64,000 nt of DNA, taken from positions 1,612,001 to 1,676,000 of the forward strand of contig NC_068572.1 in NCBI RefSeq assembly GCF_025698545.1, read 5' to 3'. Within the stretch, counting starts at the first letter, position 1; the number at the start of each line of letters is the position of its first letter. This document shows positions 56,765 through 64,000 of this stretch, in pieces. The translations under genes and the position numbers were made by a program. The DNA is from Gossypium raimondii (Eukaryota; Streptophyta; Magnoliopsida; Malvales; Malvaceae). The notes beneath the pieces are model-generated. The model was not told the origin of the DNA. It worked only from the letters and a program-made list of their open reading frames with translations, and did not search any database.

Positions 56765-57010
56765 CGAGTTGGGCGTAACCCAATTCTAAAAATAAATTCA
56801 AGCTTAGTTAGTATCAACATTAATGTCAATATAGGACATGGGTTCGAGTACATTGAAGTGCATTTATCTTTCTATTTAAGGATTGAAAATGGATATCTTT
56901 TAGGCATTGTCAATATAGGAGGACGTGGGTTCGAGCACATTGAAGTGCATTTATCCCCTTATTTAAGGATTGAAAAGGGACTATAGATAGTTTTAGGTAT
57001 TGTATAAAAA
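56765..57010 (+). mobile_element. tRNA-derived SINE-like copies, partly tandem
   Basis: GGGTTCGAGTACATTGAAGT (near 56840) and GGGTTCGAGCACATTGAAGT (near 56927) each resemble a polymerase III B box plus SINE body. The second runs on to GTTTTAGGTATTGTATAAAA. The A box is weak, so the class is inferred. Confidence 0.5.
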
Positions 57011-57273
57011 ATCTAAAAAAAACTCCAATCATTACTTAACTACAAAGTTTTCTACAAGATTTTCATTAGTGTCTTTTGTGTTCTACCTGAATTGTGAACT
57101 ATTGATCGGATATTCATCTATTCCAAAAAAACCTAAATTTAAATATTTTTACACAAAAGAAAAAATGATGATTAACTTATACTAACAATAACAACAACTA
57201 TAGTTATTACCATTGCTCCCCCCACAAAAAAGAAAATCATCCTTATCCTTTTAAAATGTTGTCATTTGCTAGG

Positions 57274-57538
57274 AAGGGGCGTAGCTAGGGGGTTGGTAGG
57301 GCCTCCTGTCCAACCCAAAATAGAAAAATATTCATTTAAGCTTTTTAAAAGTTTTCAAAATTTAAATTAGTAAATGTAAAATTACACTTTAGCCCCCCTA
57401 AAAATGATAAAAAAATTAATTTAATCCTTTAAGAATTATAAAGATATAGGGTATTAAAATTGTTAAATTACATTTTTACTATCGTAAAAATTACAATTTA
57501 ATTTCGACCCACTAAAAAAATTTCTGACTTCGCCCCTG
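57274..57538. mobile_element. hAT-type MITE, 265 bp (GGGGCGAAGTCAG family)
   Basis: AAGGGGCGTAGCTAG at the left and CTGACTTCGCCCCTG at the right, flanked by the exact 8-bp duplication TTGCTAGG (57266-57273, 57539-57546). Confidence 0.92.
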
Positions 57539-57800
57539 TTGCTAGGTTGTAGCCTTTACATTAATATTTCATTCCATCGGCAGCTCTTTTTTTCATAGTT
57601 TTTTCCAGTGATTTTTTCTTTGAGAAAAAAAAAACAATTGCCGTCTGACACTAATGCAACCTTCCAAGGCTTTCTTTTTAATTAAAGTGGTGCAACCAAA
57701 TGGTCACGCGACACTCATAAAAATTATATATTTTTTAAAATTTTTTAATGAACCCCCAACACTCGAATATGTTGCCCTCATATCAATGTTTTGTATCTAA

Positions 57801-58025
57801 CCTCTATAGAGAACTGTATACGGTTCACGAAGGGGCACCTCAGTTGATGGTTCTTGCAAGTAAAGGCCCTATAAGTCTCGTGTTAGTGGTTTGAGTCGCC
57901 CCGCACTCAATTGACTTCATTTTTATTCACACGCTCCATACCGATACCTTTTTCAAGTTTTATAGGTACCACCAACTAAGTTACTCCCTTCGCGAACTGT
58001 ACACGACTCTCTATGGAGAGCTAGG
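57801..58025. repeat. Inverted repeat of about 35-bp arms
   Basis: CCTCTATAGAGAACTGTATA (57801-57820) with GGTTCACGAAGG is mirrored by CCTTCGCGAACTGTACACGA and CTCTATGGAGAG (57987-58020). The arms enclose about 150 bases. Possibly a MITE; ends and duplication unclear. Confidence 0.6.
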
Positions 58026-58925
58026 GACAAATCCCCAACACGAAGATAATACCTTCAATTGTGGACACTTTAAAAACTTTTCCCAAAAAATCCGACCATC
58101 CAAATTCCCATACAAATAGTAATTAGAACTTAACTAGCACTCAGTAATTGAATAATTACAAACCAGTTAATCCTCTCCCTTGTCTGGTTCCTATGATCAT
58201 TTGTTGGGTTATATGATTTTGGTATTTAAATTTGCAACACATTGTTAATGAACTTGATTTATATTCAATTTGAGTTTTTTTTCTCTATCTCTACCGTCAC
58301 AAAATCAAATGGTAAGTAGGCCAAGTAAGAAAAAGAAAAACTGAAAACTAATTTCAACCGAGATTAAAGAATTGTAATTGTTCAAATCGAATTGAATGTT
58401 ATTTTATATTTTATTTATAATTAATTTTAATTTTTATGATGCAAAATGGGTATTTTATATTTAAAATAGTAAAAATAATTTAAAAATTCTATATAAGAAT
58501 ATATATTTTTAAAAATCATATAAAACTATTGATTATTCTTTATTTACTTTAAAAAAATTAGAAATCTAACAAGCACAAAATAAAATTCATTTTGTCAAAA
58601 CAAACCTAAAGTTTCAAAATCTAAAATTAATATAAAAAAACTAAGAGCCGAATTGAATCCAATTATAATGGGTTGTTCACAAAATCTCAAAAAAGACGGA
58701 CCAAACCGATCTCACCTATATTTAAAATCTATTATTTAGCTACAGAAAGCACTGCAATGTCTTTGATATGAACCCCCAATCTAGCTAACCCCATTGGTGT
58801 CCTTTGTGTTCCACACAAGGATTGTTGCTAAAGCAACTTTTACCATAAACTAAAAAGCACCAGCATCGATTAACAATGGTGAACATATAATAGCAGTAGC
58901 AACAACTATAGTTATTACCATTGTT
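58026..58925. other. AT-rich spacer and 3' UTR of the cyclase gene
   Basis: No coding sequence. The last 150 bases are probably the cyclase 3' UTR. CAACAACTATAGTTATTACC at 58893-58912 also occurs at 57193-57212, suggesting a fragment of this tail was copied. Confidence 0.4.
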
Positions 58926-61900
58926 CTACAACGTTGTCCGCTGCTGCAACACTCGAGTCCGATATTCGCCTAATGCCCAAATAGGGAAAATGTTGCGATA
59001 CGCGGAGTAACTGATCATACAATTCCTGTTGAACACTCCCATAATTTCCTGCAGGTAAAGAGTTGTAGGAATTCAATCAAAGCGTATGTGTTGTTTAAGA
59101 TGAAAATTGTCGGTACTGGTGCTGTCATGAAATTGTTTACCTGTTGCGGGAAATCACCGTCCTCCATTTGGGAATTTATCAAATATTTAGCTCCTTTGTG
59201 GAGTGGTGTTGGATCTCTCTCAGCCTGTTCAAGTAAGTTTTTAATGGAAATAATGAAAATTTGAAAGTTGAAACTTCGGAATCGATAGACAGATGCGTGC
59301 ATTTCTGGACTAATACATGCAGGCTCATAAATTACTGATTTAAAATGATTCAAAATTTTCATGACTTGCTGTTACGAATACGTAGGAAAGGTTCCAAGGT
59401 TCCACATTAAGTGCCACTCAAGAAGATGGCACCGTAGTGGCATAGTGCTGTCCCGAAATTTAAAAGATTTTGCACTAGAAAATGACTGTTTTACCTGCCC
59501 AGCATCAATTAGAGCCAACATAGCCCAGCCAGTGTTTACCATATGTGGTTTGTTGCCCTCAACATTTGAGTAAACCTGTACGGGGGAGCATTTAATATGT
59601 TGTAAACAATATACTGAAACATAATTGAGTTCGGGATGTGTGAATATATTTTAGAAGGAAATGATGACGATAGTGTTTAGCTACTATTTTAATAGGACTA
59701 GGATGCAAGTTTTGGATATTCCAAGTATTTAGAGGGTCCTTGAAGGTTGTATCCCCATGGTTGTGTCCGAAAATATGTCAAACACAGGTACTTCAAGAAA
59801 AACGAGTTGGAGAAACATAAGTTAGCTATTAAGCTAGTTAGAGGATAAGAAATGGCTTATACACAGCAAAAGACATCTGATGTTAGATCCGAACCATGTA
59901 TTTAAAGGAAGCTCCTACTTAGGAGCATAAGGGCCCAACCTAGACATAATAAAATAAAATATTATACAAAGTTTACTCTAAATGAGAACCGAGATTATAA
60001 ATGCAGAGGTTTCGTATATGTTTGAGTAGAAATTAAGGACTATCACACATGGTAGGTTAATAAACCTAACCTTGTTTTGACATGAAAGATAACTTTCTCC
60101 CCAGCCACCTGAGGGGAGCTGTTTGGACAGCAGAAAATTGCAGGCCTTCTGGATACTAGATGAGTTATTGAAGTTCTTTCCGGCAGCCACCAATCCTTTC
60201 ACTCCAAACCATGTACCATAGGTGAAGCAAACACCCCACGAGCCGTACCTAATTGGATAGTATAAATAACTTGAATTGAGCTCGAAGCTAGGGATAAGGA
60301 TGGAGTTGAAACACTGTAAAGCTTCTTATAAACATTTATTTCAGAGAAAGTTAGGGCCAAACCATGAACCATCTGGGGCTTGTATATTTTCAATGAATTT
60401 AGTCGCCTTTTTGATACATTGGTCTATTTCCTCTCGACGATGCCCAGGGTGTGACTTTCTAAAAGATACCAAAGCTTGAATTGCAGCTGAGGTACATTCC
60501 ACATAACTGAACAGCCATCATAATCGATATTAAACAACATACTTCAAGCCCAAAAAAACAAGGAAAAGAAAATATAGAAAGTATTAAACTTGAGTACTGG
60601 AATCTTACCTATAGTCAATAACAATATCACCAAATGTTTCTGCGGGGTTGATCAGCTGTAAACAAAACATCATACAGTGAGCTAAAAAGAAATATTGCAC
60701 TATGTATTCTACAGCTTGCCATTAAAGCGGGTATAATATGGAAAATATAAAATGAAGTAAAAATATAGTTGAAAAATAGTGGCATAAATAGTGCCAAGGG
60801 ATACCTCCAACCAAGGGTATGATCTTGTGAGCTCATATGTTGCAAAACCACCGTCTCCATTCTGCAAAGATACAAAAACTAGATTATGAATAATCAATGG
60901 TGATCTCATATAAAATGAAGTAAAAATATAGTTAAAACATTTAATGGTTTATTAAACACCACCTTAGTGACCGTGGTGCATATGTATTCGTCTATAAATA
61001 GATTGTAACCAGAAAATGAATTACCTGAAGTGAAAGAATAACATTTACAGCATCATATAATCGTTTTGCTTCCAACGGTTCTCCAACGATTTCTGGGGGT
61101 ATTTTTGATAATAAAAGAACAGCCTGGAGGAGGATAAAATGTTAAGAAAACATAAGGAAAAGTCTCTGAATTCAGAACCACTTACTTTTAATCCCTCAGC
61201 TGTACAATCCGAAATGGGCCATCCATGATCTGCAGTTGAAAAAGGCCAAGCACCTTTGGAAATGTGACGGTACCAAAAGTTAAGATCCCCAGGGCAATCT
61301 TCTAGAACCTGCAAAACAATGAAAAGAAGAGATAAAATGTACAATAGTAAGCAGTCTCCCAAATGAATAAACTCCAATATATTTCCAAAGCATAAACACC
61401 TGTGTGTTCCGTAAGTACATGTTTGCTTTCCTCAAAGTTGAGCTGTACTCTTCAGTAAGGTTGGTTGAAAGAATTGCTTGAACTGCAAAGGCAGTGTCCC
61501 ATAGTTGACTTCCATTGTAACCCTGCAACAAGTTCATTATGCCCACAGTAAATGGTCATTAAGATCTTGCACAAAGGCAGTACAAAAGTAAAACCCAAAA
61601 CATAGACAATTACAGTGCATAGATTCGCAAAACATTATTTATAAAGCAGAAATTATATTTTCCCAATGAAACGGAAGCAGCAGCTATGCATTAATGGTGT
61701 TTCATCTGTTAAAAATACCTTAATACCACTAATCTTGTAAGTAAATTTTCATTGCCAACTGATGGCCAAGGCTATTATCAACTAAATAAAGGAAAAGGTG
61801 TATACTCACCTGCATTTTCATGCCATCTTCAGCAACCCATAGATAATCATAAAGTCTTGGAAGATGCAACTTGAACGCCTCTGAATTTGGGTCTTCCACC

Positions 61901-63987
61901 CAACAGCAAAGCATGTTTAACACCTATGATAAGCAAAATATATATCCCAAAGGCAAAAATATATAATTAGATAAGCAAATAAAAATTACAGAATGATTGC
62001 ATGGGCTGCATTTTGTAGAGTAACCACATCACAAGCATTATTACAAATATAAGAGTTAACTAAAAAATGAATAGAAACTGCATGGTAACCTGAATTCTGA
62101 AAGACTCAGACACACTGGAGAACCAAATGGACGTGCGTAGCTCTTTTCATACTTTTTTTTTCAGATTTATGAGTTTGTTTTTCTTTGCATACCTTGTTTA
62201 CAGGCCCAATGCAGATATAACGAGTATTTTCGTCTTCATAGTGTATGTGCTCTATTGCAGTTTGGAGAGCCTTTTCTCTCAACTTCTTTCCGGGCCAACA
62301 CATCAGAATAGGTTCAACAATCTTGTGAAGGGATGCCCAAAGAATATCCTGCACCAATGGGTGAGGGTAGTACAAATCTTCCTGCAAAAGAAAGCAATAG
62401 GTTCGTGATATTAAATCAAAATCAACAAGAACATCAAGGGTGAACTGTTCAACACTCTACTGAGAGTACTAATGAGAAAAACCTATGGTCCCTATGATTC
62501 TTGTTAACTGGTGTCATCAGCAATGGCTAGCTAAGTTCAAAATTAGTTGTGCCCTTATATGTAGGTAATGGACATCTAGTTATGCCAATTAATTCCAGAT
62601 TGAAAGCTTAACATAGAAAAAGAGCTCAAGTTGTCACTCCAATTACTGCATGGCTATCTAAGATCATTTATAGAAGTATCTACATGTTAGAGGCAGAGCA
62701 TTTATATAAGTATCAATTTCACTAACCTTTGCACATGCATTCCGTGCTCGATTCCAATCTATCTCATGGTATGGAATAGTATAAAGCTCCTTCCTCAAAG
62801 CCAAAACTGTTGGTGTGATAGGGCCAACAAACCTCTTTCCATATAAATAAGACATAGGCAAATAGACCATCCGGCAGTGACACCACATCCTTCCTGTCAT
62901 CAAGGTAAAAGAACACTTATTTATTCTCTTTGAGAGAGATCTGGTAAGAATACAAATTCAAATAAACTTCAAGATGGAAATGAAGGGACAAGAACCTGGA
63001 TGAACTGGAAGCATATAAGGAAGAAGCCATATCTCAGGGGGCAAAGGATTATTTCCAGACCATTCAAAGGCTCCAAGCACCTGTTGTCACCAAGCAATGC
63101 ATGCAACTAGTATCAAACTGATGCCCATGTCAATAGAAAAAACAGTGAATCAAACGCTGAAACCAGCATAGAAAGGGCTAGATTCTGAACTGAAAGCCAC
63201 ATTTTCCCCCATGATGTTATTTCAGTAGCACCACCATGATTCAAAATCCAATCTCTTCCTCTCTCCATTGCCCCCTTCCCATCATTAGGTCCTTCACCAA
63301 GCAATCTTAAAGTCACATAACTCAATGCAGTACCAAACATCGTACTTGGTCCCTCAATGTGTAAGCCCCACCCGCCGTCTTCATTCTGCAATTGCATATG
63401 CATAACCATAGTTAAAAATTTACAACCTAAGCGCAAGAATGAAATAGAAGCAAAACGCTCGCCAAAAACTTAAGGTGCTATTAAACATGCCAAAAGTGCA
63501 ACATAAAAGATAATTTAATTGCCTGATGATTATAGAGATAACGTGACATCTCCTTTTTATGCTCTTCTGATAAGACCGCATTCAGTGCCCCAGTAATAGA
63601 CAGAGTAATAACCTGATGCATCACAAGAACAAAACAAAAATATACATGAAGACTACATAATTGTTTCTTTTAAAATCATAATAGCTACTTTAATAACAAG
63701 ATTTTGGTAAAGCAAGCCGAAAACTTTTGACAACCATGTAAGACAATGTAAGTCAAACTAATATTATCAGGAATATCTTCCATTGAAATATCAGCACTTA
63801 CCAAGCCAGGCATAAGAAACATTGGACCTCCATAATCACCTGGCCAATGCCCATCATGGGCCTGGATAGATGAATGAAAACTTATAGCTCTCCGTAATGT
63901 ATTGGTGACCATCTCTTCTGTAACATTTTCTGATTCCTCAACTTTGACCGGAGGTAAAACCACTGGTAGTGGATTCTCCTTGGAAAA
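58926..63987 (-). CDS. CAS1-like: Oxidosqualene cyclase, probably cycloartenol synthase; first exon outside the window
   Basis: Seventeen exons join in frame to 694 codons plus TAG: 63802-63987, 63523-63612, 63191-63385, 62996-63080, 62727-62893, 62193-62381, 61810-61923, 61400-61522, 61186-61308, 61025-61123, 60805-60861, 60609-60655, 60363-60506, 60071-60248, 59495-59575, 59141-59224, 58926-59048. The upstream exon (about 66 codons in Arabidopsis) lies past 64000. The catalytic motif D-C-T-A-E is at 61197-61209 and QW repeats are present. If numbered as Arabidopsis CAS1, Tyr410 (Q-G-Y-N-G), His477 and Ile481 (D-H-G-W-P-I-S-D) are all kept. The M-W-C-H-C-R motif differs from the M-W-C-Y-C-R usual in beta-amyrin synthases. 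The enzyme would cyclise 2,3-oxidosqualene to cycloartenol, the entry to plant sterols, at the ER. The second intron in view has a GC donor (CAG|GCAATT at 63523/63522). Confidence 0.93.
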
Positions 63988-64000
63988 CTGTATTATGGGG

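Noticed and set aside
63961-64000. A start codon for the cyclase at GTG 63963
   Set aside because: The frame stays open to 63987, where an acceptor (AATACAG) precedes F-S-K-E-N, matching the start of the second exon of known cycloartenol synthases.

Overview
This is plant nuclear DNA from a dicot, most likely a cotton (Gossypium, Malvaceae). The evidence is AT-rich intergenic sequence, intron-rich genes with eudicot protein families, and LTRs of a style I associate with cotton (CACACGGC-rich segments, ends in GGGGTGTTACA). The species call is recognition, not a database match.

Left part (1-22.7 kb): a head-to-tail tandem array of CPR1/CPR30-like F-box genes, all on the plus strand. It holds the last 72 bases of one copy, a frameshifted pseudogene (4054-5135) and three open copies (5949-7025, 12649-13794, 17649-18803). 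Promoters and 3' flanks were duplicated with the genes, so the copies serve as empty-site references for one another. This lets several insertions be placed almost to the base: a 1.5-kb terminal-inverted-repeat element with a nested hAT-type MITE in the pseudogene promoter, a 255-bp hAT-type MITE, a 378-bp solo LTR, a 2.76-kb solo LTR, a 148-bp inverted-repeat element and a Ty1/copia reverse-transcriptase scrap.

Middle part (24.4-42.7 kb): three ordinary genes whose exons I could join in frame. A receptor-like cytoplasmic kinase of subfamily VII (PBL17-like, 6 exons, 454 aa, plus strand) converges on a TORTIFOLIA1-like microtubule-associated HEAT-repeat protein (7 exons, 833 aa, minus strand). 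They are followed by a class II phospholipase A1 (2 exons, 410 aa, minus strand) with a TATA box and a short uORF that copies the start of the main protein.

Right part (42.7-58.9 kb): repeats only. A segmental duplication (about 43.0-44.9 and 48.9-55.0 kb) is split by a decayed Ty1/copia element. A gag-only Ty3/gypsy-type retrotransposon with an extra LTR piece sits in the second copy. MITEs, tRNA-derived SINE-like copies and a ~0.4-kb tandem triplication make up much of the rest.

Right edge (58.9-64.0 kb): 17 exons of an oxidosqualene cyclase on the minus strand, best read as cycloartenol synthase (sterol biosynthesis). Its first coding exon lies beyond the window. The kinase, TORTIFOLIA1-like and cyclase genes correspond to neighbours in one Arabidopsis interval (At2g07180, At2g07170, At2g07050, from memory), which suggests an ancient conserved block disrupted by repeats. 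I saw no wholly unknown gene system; the novelty is in the structural details listed as findings.
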